A stretch of 64,000 nucleotides of DNA from Microbulbifer variabilis ATCC 700307. Lineage in GTDB: Bacteria; Pseudomonadota; Gammaproteobacteria; Pseudomonadales; Cellvibrionaceae. A program made the position numbers and the translations under genes. The stretch spans positions 1 through 64,000 of the forward strand of contig NZ_AQYJ01000021.1 of NCBI RefSeq assembly GCF_000380565.1, written 5' to 3'. Positions 53,374 through 62,549 of the stretch are shown one piece after another (within the stretch, counting starts at the first letter, position 1; every line of letters begins with the position of its first letter). Under the pieces are notes generated by a model. It had not been told where the DNA came from. It saw only the letters and a program-made list of their open reading frames with translations, and made no database searches.

Positions 53374-53754
53374 ATGTTGAGAGTGGCGATGAGGAATTAT
53401 CTGCTATCTCGCCCTGAGGCTATTGAGGATTTTCCCTTTGGTCCAGATGTGGCGGTATACAAGATCAAGGGGCGAATGTTTGCTACCCTCAGCCGTTACC
53501 GTGGAGTGGATGCCTCCAATCTGAAGTGTGACCCGGATGAGGCTCAGGCCTTGAGGGATATCTTCCCCGGCGTGCTGCCGGGGTACCACATGAACAAGAA
53601 GCACTGGAATACGGTGTTGCTGGATGGCACAGTGCCAGATTATGAGATTGAGCGGATGGCAGATCGATCCTATGGATTGGTAGTAAAAGGCCTGCGCAAG
53701 ATAGAGCGGCAGTCCCTTGAATTGGCCTATGGCGCCGATATCCTATACCGCTAA
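53374..53754 (+). CDS. MmcQ/YjbR family DNA-binding-like protein
   Basis: 126 residues. The family landmark EDFPFGPDVAVYKIKGRMFATLS is near residues 18-40. NLKCDPDEAQALRD follows, and LPGYHMNKKHWNTVLLDG is near 68-85. The YjbR fold resembles a DNA-binding domain, but no target is known. An in-frame ATG at 53389 is a second possible start. It lies 9 bp after the peptidase-like lipoprotein and 42 bp before cnoX. Confidence 0.92.
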   Translation: MLRVAMRNYLLSRPEAIEDFPFGPDVAVYKIKGRMFATLSRYRGVDASNLKCDPDEAQALRDIFPGVLPGYHMNKKHWNTVLLDGTVPDYEIERMADRSYGLVVKGLRKIERQSLELAYGADILYR

Positions 53755-53796
53755 CAGTACAACAAACCAATACGCAGACGTGACTCAGGAGAGTTT

Positions 53797-54651
53797 GTGA
53801 ACGAATTTATTGTCGATGTAACGGCAGAAAACGCCCAGCAAGTATTGATTGAAGAATCCATGAAGCGCCCGGTACTGGTGGATTTCTGGGCGGACTGGTG
53901 TGAACCCTGTAAGCAGTTAATGCCAGTATTGGAAAAACTGGCTAACGAGTACGCTGGTCAGTTCCTGCTGGCCAAAGTGAACGCGGATACCGAGCAGATG
54001 ATTGCCGGCCAGCTGGGAGTACGCAGCCTGCCGACGGTGATGTTATTGAAAGATGGTCAACCGGTGGATGGCTTTGCGGGCGTGCAGCCGGAAGCCCAGA
54101 TCCGCGAAATACTGGACAAATATCTGCCCAAGCCCTGGGATATAAAGTTGCAGCAGGCCCAAGCACTTATTGGTGAGGGTAAGGTGGATGAGGCTTTACC
54201 TCTGTTGCGCCAAGCTTACACTGAGTCCTCAGAGCGGGCAGATATTGCCAAGCAGCTGGCAGCAGTATTACTAGACCAGAATCGCGCCCAAGAAGCGGAA
54301 ACTGTGCTGGGCAAAATCCTGCTTGCAGATCAAGATGCAGAGTACCAGCAATTGATGGCCCAGCTGGAATTGAAGCTGCAGGCCGCGGATACTCCGGAAA
54401 TCCAGGCATTGCAGAAGGCGCTGGAACAGAATCCCCAGGACTATGACTCCGCCTACCAGTTGGCGGTACAGTACAGCCAGGCGAACCGTCACCAGGAAGC
54501 CCTGGAGCTGTTACTGGATATACTTCGCAAGGATATGAACTTTGCCGATGGCGCAGCCAAGCAGGCATTCCTGGATATTGTAAAAAGCCTCGGTACTGGA
54601 GACCCTGTTGCCATCCAATACCAGCGCAAACTGATGACAATGATGTTTTAA
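53797..54651 (+). CDS. cnoX: Thioredoxin-fold co-chaperone CnoX (YbbN)
   Basis: 284 residues. An N-terminal thioredoxin domain has WADWCEPCKQ with CEPC at 35-38 and the cis-Pro in SLPTVMLLKDG. A TPR-like helical half runs from about residue 115 to 280 with YDSAYQLAVQYSQANRHQEAL. In E. coli the YbbN site is SxxC and redox-inactive. Here both Cys are present, so reductase activity is possible, as in Caulobacter CnoX. It holds unfolded or oxidation-prone proteins for GroEL/DnaK. GTG start at 53797. Terminator follows. Confidence 0.92.
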   Translation: MNEFIVDVTAENAQQVLIEESMKRPVLVDFWADWCEPCKQLMPVLEKLANEYAGQFLLAKVNADTEQMIAGQLGVRSLPTVMLLKDGQPVDGFAGVQPEAQIREILDKYLPKPWDIKLQQAQALIGEGKVDEALPLLRQAYTESSERADIAKQLAAVLLDQNRAQEAETVLGKILLADQDAEYQQLMAQLELKLQAADTPEIQALQKALEQNPQDYDSAYQLAVQYSQANRHQEALELLLDILRKDMNFADGAAKQAFLDIVKSLGTGDPVAIQYQRKLMTMMF

Positions 54652-54687
54652 ATCATTATGAATTGATGCTGGGCTTTGCCGTACGAA

Positions 54688-54711
54688 AGAGGCCTTAAGG
54701 GCCTCTTTTTT
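54688..54711 (+). terminator. Intrinsic terminator of cnoX
   Basis: AGAGGCC and GGCCTCT pair around TTAAG, with T residues after. It ends the transcript of the preceding genes. Confidence 0.88.
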
Positions 54712-54734
54712 ATGCCCCACTATGAGCTGCTGCT

Positions 54735-55097
54735 ATGTATAAGTTTTGTATTTATATTCCCGAATCCCATCTCGAAGAGGTGAAGCAGGCCCTTTTTGCT
54801 GCTGGTGCGGGGCGCATTGGTGATTACGATAATTGTTGCTGGCAGGTGCTGGGTACTGGCCAGTTCCGTCCATTACCAGGTAGCCAGCCATTTATTGGTG
54901 AATCCGGGGAGGTGGAGCAGGTATCAGAGTATCGCGTGGAAATGGTATGTGCGGATGAACATGTCGATGCCACACTGCAGGCACTTTATGGTGCCCACCC
55001 CTATGAAGAGCCTGCTTTTGACCTGTGGCGCCTGGATGATCGTTGCAATATAGCTATTAAGCAAAGGCAGGAGACAAGAGAGTTTCCCACCGCTTAG
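54735..55097 (+). CDS. NIF3/YqfO-like (PII-like insert domain) protein
   Basis: 120 residues corresponding to the CutA/PII-like inserted domain of YqfO/NIF3 proteins, without the flanking dinuclear-metal domain. The hallmarks are YIPESHLEEVKQALFAAGAGRIGDYDNCCWQ (near 8-38), GTGQFRPLPGSQPFIG and the late AHPYEEPAFDL. Free-standing copies are common in gammaproteobacteria. The role is not settled. Confidence 0.92.
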   Translation: MYKFCIYIPESHLEEVKQALFAAGAGRIGDYDNCCWQVLGTGQFRPLPGSQPFIGESGEVEQVSEYRVEMVCADEHVDATLQALYGAHPYEEPAFDLWRLDDRCNIAIKQRQETREFPTA

Positions 55098-55100
55098 ATT

Positions 55101-55634
55101 CTAGAGGTTGTCTAAGGCTTGTTGGCGCTGCAGGCTTTTCTCTTGCAACGCTTGCACTTCTTTAAGAAGTTGGGAAATCCGGCTATCGGCTCCAGCACTC
55201 TCCTGCGGGGGAGTCGCTTGGGCATGCGGAGGCTCCTCATTGGCAGAGACCTGAGTGCCTGGTACTGTGTTGATGGGCTTTACCCGGTGGATACGTACTG
55301 AGGTATCCAGCCCCTCAGGCACTGAGTCAGAGAAGTGCCAGTTTCCCTCTCTATCCTGCCAAGTGAAGACTTCAGTGGCGGGTGTTTCACTTTGAACTGG
55401 GGATATCAATCCACTGGACTTCACAAAGCTTTCCAGTTGCTTTGCAGATTGCTGTGAAGTGGAAGTGACTGTGTGCAGTGCACGTTGCCCTTGGTAGCGC
55501 ACATTGTCTATTGTCTTCTGGTCCGGCAACCAGTCACTGGGAGACATTATTGGTTTGCCCTCTGGGTCAGGCAGAATCATTGATAAACCTACGCCTACCA
55601 GGAGCAGGACCGCAAGCATATAGGCATATTTCAT
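55101..55634 (-). CDS. DUF4124 membrane-anchored protein
   Basis: 177 residues. An N-terminal hydrophobic segment (about 4-20) is followed by a soluble part with VFTWQDREGNWHFSDSVP (near 88-105), the DUF4124 signature. The C-terminus (about 150-177) is Gln-rich coiled coil. DUF4124 is common in envelope proteins of proteobacteria and has no known function. Ribosome-binding site AAAGGATG. Convergent with the NIF3-like gene. Confidence 0.88.
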   Translation of the reverse strand: MKYAYMLAVLLLVGVGLSMILPDPEGKPIMSPSDWLPDQKTIDNVRYQGQRALHTVTSTSQQSAKQLESFVKSSGLISPVQSETPATEVFTWQDREGNWHFSDSVPEGLDTSVRIHRVKPINTVPGTQVSANEEPPHAQATPPQESAGADSRISQLLKEVQALQEKSLQRQQALDNL

Positions 55635-55734
55635 CGGAACATCCTTTTACAATCTGGTGAGGCTGTGTTTCTCCCAGGTCTTGGGGTAACAGCTAGCCTT
55701 CATTCGCCATATAAGTTTGATGTGGGTTTGCCGA

Positions 55735-56280
55735 TTACAGTTTGAGTTTTCGTGAAATTACGCCGCGGTGCAGTTGGTATTGCCCCAGTTTGCTGTCCTC
55801 AAAGTAGTGCTCGAGAGTTTTGTGCATAATGGGAAAGGCAATTTCACGCCAGGGGATGTCCACTTCGCGAAATAATTCCACTTCCAGGGATTCCGGTCCA
55901 GGCCCAAAATTGGTATCTGTCAGCTCACCGCGGTACATCAGGTAGACCTGATTGATATGGGGGATGTCATAGACCGAGTAGAGGCCATCCACACGGATGT
56001 TGGCGCGAGCTTCTTCCCATGACTCCCGTAGGGCACCTTCTTCGCTACTCTCCCCGTTTTCCATAAAGCCTGCAGGTAAGGTCCAGAGACCCAGGCGCGG
56101 CTCAATAGCGCGTTTGCACAGCATCACCCGGTCTTCCAGGTATGGCAGCACACCGACGATAACGCGCGGGTTTATGTAGTGAATGGCGCCGCAGTTGCCG
56201 CAGAGGTGGCGGGGGCGATCATCACCTTTTGGAATGGAAAACGTGACGGCACTACTGCCGCATTGGCTGCAAAATTTCAT
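55735..56280 (-). CDS. NUDIX hydrolase with N-terminal zinc ribbon (NudC-like short form)
   Basis: 181 residues from the ATG at 56280 (MKFCSQCGS); a second in-frame ATG at 56301 adds 7 residues and has a slightly better upstream GGAA. CSQCG and CGNCG (near 4-8 and 26-30) form a four-Cys zinc ribbon. The NUDIX box reads GFMENGESSEEGALRESWEEA, with the catalytic REx2EE pattern near 74-85. Such enzymes hydrolyse nucleoside diphosphate derivatives, NADH-type or ADP-sugars; the substrate here is unknown. Confidence 0.9.
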   Translation of the reverse strand: MKFCSQCGSSAVTFSIPKGDDRPRHLCGNCGAIHYINPRVIVGVLPYLEDRVMLCKRAIEPRLGLWTLPAGFMENGESSEEGALRESWEEARANIRVDGLYSVYDIPHINQVYLMYRGELTDTNFGPGPESLEVELFREVDIPWREIAFPIMHKTLEHYFEDSKLGQYQLHRGVISRKLKL

Positions 56281-56383
56281 GTCGTCAGTATACCTATGCA
56301 AGATTCCAGCGTCAGCTCACAGAATTTTGACGCCTATAGTTGTTAATAGACGTTGATGTATTTAAGGCGGTGTCTTCTCTGCC

Positions 56384-57661
56384 ATGGCGCGTTTTTTATT
56401 TTTTTGGCTGATCCTATTTGTCTTATACGCCTGTGGTGGCAAGGGCGATGAAGAAAAAACGCCGCCACCGCCTCCAGTTGAGGTGCTCGTGGTGCGAGAG
56501 CAGCCTGTTATTCCGCGCTTTGAATTTGTCGGTAGGGTAGAAGCCACTGACGAGTACAAAGTGCGCCCCCGGGTAGAGGGGTATATTCAAAGCCGCAACT
56601 TTAAAGAAGGCGATACCGTTCAGAAAGGCCAATTGCTTTTTGAAATCGACCCACGTCCTTTTATTGCAGAGTTGGATAATCAGAGCGCTAATTTGGAGCG
56701 CACTGAGGCCTCGTTACGGGTTGCCGAGCGTAATTTCCGCCGAGGTCGCACCCTCGTAGCAACCGGTGCTATCAGCCAAGTGCAGATGGATGAACTGATG
56801 GGCACGTACGAGGAGACAAAATCCCAGGTGGATGCGGATCGCGCCAAAGTCGAAAGCGCCAGACTGGATCTATCCTACACCAAAATTTATGCGCCACTCA
56901 CAGGTCGTATCGGTCGCACGGAGTTTACCGAAGGCTCCCTGGTGGGCCCTAATTCTGACCCCCTAACGACCATCGTTAAGATGGACCCAATTTATGTACT
57001 TTTCGAGGTGCCTGAAGATCAACTTTATGCTGTTCAGGTGGATGCGGAGCGACGCCGGCGAGAAGGACTGCCCCCCACCAGTTTGGATGTGCGTATAGAA
57101 CTGCCGGATGGCAATTTTTACCCCTACAAAGGCAACATAGTTTTTATCGACAACCAAATAGACCCAAATACCGGATCTGTGGCAGTACGCGCCCTGTTTC
57201 CCAATCCAGGGCAGTTGCTGGTACAGGGTCAATTTGCCCGAGTTTCCATTTTGGTATTTACCGGCAGTGAGGCATTGAAGCCATTAGTGCCACAGTCATC
57301 TGTGCTGGAGGATATGCAGGGTCGCTATGTGTTTGTACTGGGTCGAAACAATATCGCGGAAAAACGCTATTTAACCCTGGGTCAACGCGAGGGGGAACTT
57401 TGGGCGGTGAATGATGGGCTGGTTGCCGGTGAGTCGATAATCGTCAATGGCCTGCAGCGGGTTCAGGCCGGAAAACCGGTAACACCGCAAAATACACCAC
57501 GCAATCCCTATGATGCCGCAGCGAAGCCGGCGGAACCCACAGGAGAAGGTGGCTCACCAGCGCAGATGCAGTCAAAGGGTGCGAAGAAAGGAGAGCCTGG
57601 TAAAGGAGAGGATGAAAGTACGCTCCCGGGTTATGAGGGAGAGGCAGATGACTATAAGTAG
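56384..57661 (+). CDS. RND efflux membrane fusion protein (AcrA/MexA type)
   Basis: 425 residues with lipobox VLYAC (Cys17) and Gly at +2. A Pro-rich linker (EEKTPPPPPVEV) leads to the beta-barrel and lipoyl parts (VGRVEATDEYKVRPRVEGYI, then GDTVQKGQLLFEIDPRPF) and the coiled hairpin (about 95-170). A C-terminal lipoyl half is seen at TKIYAPLTGRIGR. The last 50 residues are a low-complexity charged and Gly-rich tail, not usual for AcrA. It couples the RND pump to an outer-membrane channel. No tolC-like gene is adjacent. RND gene 32 bp downstream. Confidence 0.94.
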   Translation: MARFLFFWLILFVLYACGGKGDEEKTPPPPPVEVLVVREQPVIPRFEFVGRVEATDEYKVRPRVEGYIQSRNFKEGDTVQKGQLLFEIDPRPFIAELDNQSANLERTEASLRVAERNFRRGRTLVATGAISQVQMDELMGTYEETKSQVDADRAKVESARLDLSYTKIYAPLTGRIGRTEFTEGSLVGPNSDPLTTIVKMDPIYVLFEVPEDQLYAVQVDAERRRREGLPPTSLDVRIELPDGNFYPYKGNIVFIDNQIDPNTGSVAVRALFPNPGQLLVQGQFARVSILVFTGSEALKPLVPQSSVLEDMQGRYVFVLGRNNIAEKRYLTLGQREGELWAVNDGLVAGESIIVNGLQRVQAGKPVTPQNTPRNPYDAAAKPAEPTGEGGSPAQMQSKGAKKGEPGKGEDESTLPGYEGEADDYK

Positions 57662-57693
57662 TCCCGAAAGGGCGGGGGGCATCTAGCGGCTTT

Positions 57694-60600
57694 ATGATCA
57701 GTGCCTTTTGTATCCGGCGGCCCCGTTTCGCTTTTGTAATATCCATACTGATCTCCCTTGCGGGGATTTTATCCCTGCCCTTATTACCAGTAGCCCAGTT
57801 CCCTGAAATTACTCCTGCGACTATTAATGTCACTACCAACTATGCAGGCGCCAGCGCGGAGGTGATGCGCGATAGTGTCGCTGTGCCAATTGAGTCACAG
57901 GTCAATGGGGTGGAAGGCATGGATTATATGTCTTCTACCAGTGGCAATGATGGCTCCTATAGCCTGACGGTCACTTTTAAATCCGGTTACGACGACGATA
58001 TTGCTCAGGTAAATGTTCAGAATCGGGTAGAGCAGGCAATGCCTCAACTACCAGAGGATGTAAAACGGGATGGTGTAGTGGTTTCCAAGAAGAGTACTAC
58101 GCTACTGCTTGTCGTTAATTTATTTTCGCCAGACCAGAAATTCGACGAGCTGTTCCTGGCCAACTATGCGGAAATTTACCTAAAAGATGAGCTGGCCCGT
58201 GTTTCGGGAGTGAGCAGTGTTGTTATTTTTGGTTCGCGTAATTATGCCATGCGGTTGTGGTTGGACCCCAATCGTATGGCAGCACTGGATGTTACTGCCC
58301 AGGATGTAATCAGTGCGGTGCAGGCCCAGAACGTTCAGGTAGCGGCAGGGCAGATTGGCTCGCCACCTATCCGCAAGGATCAGCAATTTCAGTACAATAT
58401 TCTGGTGCAGGGACGTCTGGTTAGCCCTCAGGAATTTGAAGATATTACTATCCGCGCCAAGCCCGATGGCGCCATGGTTAAGGTTAAGGATATAGCCAGG
58501 GTCGAACTTGGGAGTCAATCCTACTCGTCCTATGGTCAGTTGGATAACGAGCCTTCGGCAGTGATGGGGGTCTATCAATTACCTGATGCAAATGCCTTGG
58601 ATGTGGCTGAGGGCATTAAAGAGAAGGTGGCGCAGCTCTCTCAACGTTTCCCTGAAGGGCTCACTGCAGAAGTTCTTTATGACACCACTCTCTTTGTGGA
58701 GGCCTCGATTAAGGAAGTGGTGCAGACACTGTTTATTGCCTTGATTTTGGTAATACTGGTGGTGTTCCTGTTTTTACAGGACTGGCGCTCCACTCTGATT
58801 CCCGCTATCGCCATCCCGGTATCTCTGGTCGGTACCTTCGCTCTGATGCTGGCATTTGGTATGACCATCAATACCATCACCCTGTTTGCGCTGATCCTGG
58901 CCATTGGTATTGTGGTGGACGATGCAATTATTGTGGTGGAAAACACCCAACGCCTGATGGGGGAGGGGTTGCCTCCCAAAGAAGCGGCACTGGAATCTAT
59001 GCGAGAAGTTACCGGGCCGGTGATCGCTACCACCTTGGTGTTGTTTGCCGTATTTGTGCCGGTAATGTTGATGCCGGGTATTACCGGAAAAATGTATCAA
59101 CAATTTGCCATTACTATTTCTATGGCGGTGGCTATTTCCTCATTAAATGCGCTTACGCTGAGCCCGGCACTGTGTGCCAGTATTCTTAAACCTGGTAAAG
59201 ATGGAGAAGTTGCCGGAATTAAAGAGACCGGAGCATTTGGTTTCTTTAATAAACTGCTCCATCGCTCCACCAATTTCTATGTGGGCATGGTTAAGGCCTG
59301 TGTGAAAATTCCACTGATTGGTATCCTTTCTGTTATCGGGCTTTTTCTTTTTACCGCCTGGTTATTTACCAGTATTCCCACCGGATTTATTCCCGATGAG
59401 GACCAGGGCACTTTTATGTTGCATGTGCAGCTGCCGGATGGTTCATCCCTGGAAAGGACTGGACCAGTGGTTGATCAGGTCACGGATATTCTGTTGGAAG
59501 AGCCGGCCATGGCCCATGTGGTAGGGGTGCCGGGTTACAACCTGCTCACCAACAGTGCCTCCTCCAATACGGCCATGATGTTTGCGGTGCTGAAACCCTG
59601 GGACGAACGAACAAACGAAGAAGATCATCAGTTTGCCCTGATGGATCGCCTGCAGAAAAAACTGGCAGCGATACCCAATGCGCAGATTATGCCTTTCGCA
59701 ATTCCGCCGTTACCGGGTATAGGTACCGTGGGTGGATTCGAATTTGTACTTGAGGATTTACAGGGGCGCAGTATTCTGGAACTCACCCAGGTTTTATTTG
59801 ACCTGCTGGGTAACGCTAACCAGCGTCCGGAAATTGCTCAGGCCTTTACCAGCTTCCAGGCCAGCACTCCCCAACTGGAATTAAAACTGGACAAAGAAAA
59901 AGCCCATGTGCTCGGAGTGCCCCTGCCGGAAGTCTATTCCACTTTGCAGACATTTCTTGGTGGCTATTACATCAATGATTTCAATCTGTACGGCAAAGTA
60001 TTCCGGGTGATTGCCCAAGCTGATGCGCAATTTCGCGATGAGGAAGAAAACCTGGCGGGCTTCTACGTGCGTGCCAATAGCGGTGGCCTGGTGCCGGTGA
60101 CTTCAGTTGCCACTATCACCCCGATCGTCGCTCCGCAAACAATCACCCGCTATAACTTGTACAACAGTATCACTATCAACGGTGCCCCTTCGACCGGTTA
60201 CTCCAGTGGACAGGCTATGGATGCAATGGAGGAGTTGGCCGAAAACCTGCCAGAAGGGTATGGCTATGAGTGGACAGGGATCAGTTTGCAGGAAATAACT
60301 TCGGGTAATCTGGCTCCAATCCTGTTCAGTCTGGCCATTGTGTTTGTATACCTGTTCTTGGTCGCCCAGTATGAAAGCTGGAGTATTCCGATCGCAGTGC
60401 TCTTGTGCGTGCCAATCGCTATATGCGGCGCCATGCTGGTGGTTTGGTTGGCTGGCTCTATCAACAACCTCTATACCCAGATTGGTTTGGTCTTACTTAT
60501 TGGCATGGCGGCTAAAAGTGCCATCCTGATTGTGGAGTTCGCCTGTGTAGAACGGGATAAAGGGAAGTCGATTGCTGATGCGGCTCTCTCTGCCACGCGT

Positions 60601-60852
60601 CTGCGTTTTCGAGCGGTTCTGATGACGGCTATGTCATTTATCCTCGGAGTGATACCGTTACTGGTGGCCACTGGGGCCGGCGCGGTCAGCCGGGTTTCCC
60701 TGGGGTTGGTGGTGTTTGGTGGCATGTTGGCCGCCAGCTTGTTCGCCACCCTGCTGGTTCCGGTCTATTACGCCTTGGTGCAGACAGTGCGGGAGAAGCT
60801 AAAAGGCGGTTATACCCCGCAGACTGAACGAAGTGTTGCGGCGGAAAAGTAG
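57694..60852 (+). CDS. RND multidrug efflux transporter, HAE1 family
   Basis: 1052 residues, twelve helices, the standard size for AcrB/MexB. The start MISAFCIRRPRFAFVISILI and LPVAQFPEITPATINVTTNY are typical. The proton-relay Asp pair in GIVVDDAIIVVEN is at 409-410. DEDQGTFMLHVQLPDGS and GIGTVGGFEFVLED belong to the porter domain, and GLVLLIGMAAKSAILIVEFA is the TM10 region with the conserved Lys. It exports drugs, dyes or detergents using the proton gradient. Same operon as the fusion protein. Confidence 0.96.
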   Translation: MISAFCIRRPRFAFVISILISLAGILSLPLLPVAQFPEITPATINVTTNYAGASAEVMRDSVAVPIESQVNGVEGMDYMSSTSGNDGSYSLTVTFKSGYDDDIAQVNVQNRVEQAMPQLPEDVKRDGVVVSKKSTTLLLVVNLFSPDQKFDELFLANYAEIYLKDELARVSGVSSVVIFGSRNYAMRLWLDPNRMAALDVTAQDVISAVQAQNVQVAAGQIGSPPIRKDQQFQYNILVQGRLVSPQEFEDITIRAKPDGAMVKVKDIARVELGSQSYSSYGQLDNEPSAVMGVYQLPDANALDVAEGIKEKVAQLSQRFPEGLTAEVLYDTTLFVEASIKEVVQTLFIALILVILVVFLFLQDWRSTLIPAIAIPVSLVGTFALMLAFGMTINTITLFALILAIGIVVDDAIIVVENTQRLMGEGLPPKEAALESMREVTGPVIATTLVLFAVFVPVMLMPGITGKMYQQFAITISMAVAISSLNALTLSPALCASILKPGKDGEVAGIKETGAFGFFNKLLHRSTNFYVGMVKACVKIPLIGILSVIGLFLFTAWLFTSIPTGFIPDEDQGTFMLHVQLPDGSSLERTGPVVDQVTDILLEEPAMAHVVGVPGYNLLTNSASSNTAMMFAVLKPWDERTNEEDHQFALMDRLQKKLAAIPNAQIMPFAIPPLPGIGTVGGFEFVLEDLQGRSILELTQVLFDLLGNANQRPEIAQAFTSFQASTPQLELKLDKEKAHVLGVPLPEVYSTLQTFLGGYYINDFNLYGKVFRVIAQADAQFRDEEENLAGFYVRANSGGLVPVTSVATITPIVAPQTITRYNLYNSITINGAPSTGYSSGQAMDAMEELAENLPEGYGYEWTGISLQEITSGNLAPILFSLAIVFVYLFLVAQYESWSIPIAVLLCVPIAICGAMLVVWLAGSINNLYTQIGLVLLIGMAAKSAILIVEFACVERDKGKSIADAALSATRLRFRAVLMTAMSFILGVIPLLVATGAGAVSRVSLGLVVFGGMLAASLFATLLVPVYYALVQTVREKLKGGYTPQTERSVAAEK

Positions 60853-60979
60853 GGATGTAGAGGTGTTCGAGCTATATGCGACAAATGGATTATGTGGCAG
60901 ATAGCTCGGTGTTAACGCCAGAAATGAGTATGATGAAAGTTAGGGAGTACCCAGGTCTTCTGGGGCAGGACAGTGATTT

Positions 60980-61591
60980 ATGCTATCAACGATTGAAAAA
61001 AATATATTTCAGCAGATTGAGGAGCTTGAGGCTGGAGTTCCAATAGGGCCGGACCTGTCCGGTCACGCTGCGGTTCTGGTTGCCCTGACCGATGAGCCTG
61101 ACCCACAGGTAATTCTTACCAAGCGCTCCGCCAATTTGTCCACCCATTCCGGAGAGGTCTCCCTGCCTGGGGGACGTTGGGATGCCACCGACCCGTCGTT
61201 GCAATATACCGCTTTGCGCGAGGCAGAGGAGGAAGTTGCCCTGCCGATGAATGCGGTGCGTATGCTCGGTCCCCTGTGGCCGCGTAGAACCAGGTGGCAG
61301 GTAAATGTAACCCCATGGGTGGGAGTAATCTCCCCTGATATCGAACTTTCCCCTAATCCGGGTGAGCTGGATGCCGTGTTCCGTGTTCCCCTTTCTTTTT
61401 TTATGGCTGATCCCCGTATCCGTACCGATAGAGTGACCATTGATGATCAAGCTATTTATTTGCCGGCTTATCAATACGAGAGTTATGAAATCTGGGGTTT
61501 TACTGCTGGGGTGCTTACGGAATTTCTGGTAAGAATACTGGGGGTATCAATTGGGCGTCGCGATGATGTGCCATTGCGTGCATTAAATTAG
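60980..61591 (+). CDS. NUDIX CoA pyrophosphatase-like protein (NudL/YeaB type)
   Basis: 203 residues. HAAVLVAL and the lead LTKRSANLSTHSGEVSLPGG (near 46-65) form the CoA-specific UPF0035 motif of coenzyme A diphosphatases. The NUDIX box is GGRWDATDPSLQYTALREAEEE (near 64-85) with REx2EE. It probably cleaves CoA or its oxidised forms to 3',5'-ADP and phosphopantetheine. Ribosome-binding site AGGACAG lies upstream of the ATG. It is 127 bp after the RND gene. Confidence 0.92.
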   Translation: MLSTIEKNIFQQIEELEAGVPIGPDLSGHAAVLVALTDEPDPQVILTKRSANLSTHSGEVSLPGGRWDATDPSLQYTALREAEEEVALPMNAVRMLGPLWPRRTRWQVNVTPWVGVISPDIELSPNPGELDAVFRVPLSFFMADPRIRTDRVTIDDQAIYLPAYQYESYEIWGFTAGVLTEFLVRILGVSIGRRDDVPLRALN

Positions 61592-61669
61592 TCCTGGTTG
61601 GTGGGAATAATTTTATAATTTATTTTGGCCTGTTTTATTACTATGTTGGGAGTTTAACCCGGTATCAGC

Positions 61670-61885
61670 TCACCCTGGTTGTTCCATGCATCCAACAACA
61701 AATTTATATGATCGCAGGGTATCCGGATCAGTAATGATAATTGGAAAAACAGGATCTTCCGGCAGGACAACTTCCCTCCCTCGCCGACATTGAAAAAGCC
61801 AGTGACCTGCTACCTTGACTAATTGATTCCGGTATTCGGCGGCTACGGCAACAGGATAACCGGATCGAGTCGCTACGATAAACAT
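61670..61885 (-). CDS. Hypothetical small protein, 71 aa
   Basis: A reading frame on the minus strand with sensible composition (EYRNQLVKVAGHW and EDPVFPIIITDPDTL) but no ribosome-binding site and no family recognised. It may be a real accessory gene or a remnant. Confidence 0.3.
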   Translation of the reverse strand: MFIVATRSGYPVAVAAEYRNQLVKVAGHWLFQCRRGREVVLPEDPVFPIIITDPDTLRSYKFVVGCMEQPG

Positions 61886-62549
61886 GGTAGTTGCTTTGCC
61901 CGAGGCAGATTGCCCATCTTCTGAACTTTGATGTCAGGGAGAGTATGTAATATGCCGCCCCCCACCTTGTTGTGTATCACTGTGTAGCATTTCAGTTTTT
62001 TTCTTCCCGGGGGCATAGGATTGCCGTGTTTGAAGCGACCTTCAGGCGTAAACACTGATGCTTAGCCATGTGTATCATAGCTACTTATCGTTAATGTGTG
62101 GCGAGCAAGTAGATCACTCATTGCGAACTTATCTTTGAATAATTGAAGATCATTCATTTTAATAATCGGATGCCTAAAAAAATGGACACCAATGAAAATA
62201 ACCTGTGTGTCTAATTTTACTGGGATTAACTTTTATAAAGGACATAGTACAAATCAAGGAATAGTGTCGGCCTCCAAGCCAAATTGATAGAGTTCGTTTC
62301 CGAAGGAATTTTTCCGTTCACCTTTTCTTCATTTTTTGATTACACCTGATGCTCTAACCAGCTAAATGACTATCAATAACAAAGCTGTTATCTACCCGCC
62401 TGAAAGCCTAAGAATTATAGGGTTTTCTGATCAGGGCGCCAACAGAATTACTGGCCGGGTACTGTTAGCCATAGTCAACAGTAGAATGCTGTGCCAATGA
62501 GGGGCAAGGATTGGCCGAGTAATACCCGGGACTCGAAAAACGCGTCTTT
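61886..62549. other. Intergenic region before AraC gene
   Basis: About 660 bases with AT-rich sequence and no supported gene. It should contain the AraC gene's promoter. I saw no clear repeat or known riboswitch. Confidence 0.5.

Noticed and set aside
61873..62055. 60-aa minus-strand frame
   Set aside because: No ribosome-binding site or family; overlaps the start of another weak frame.
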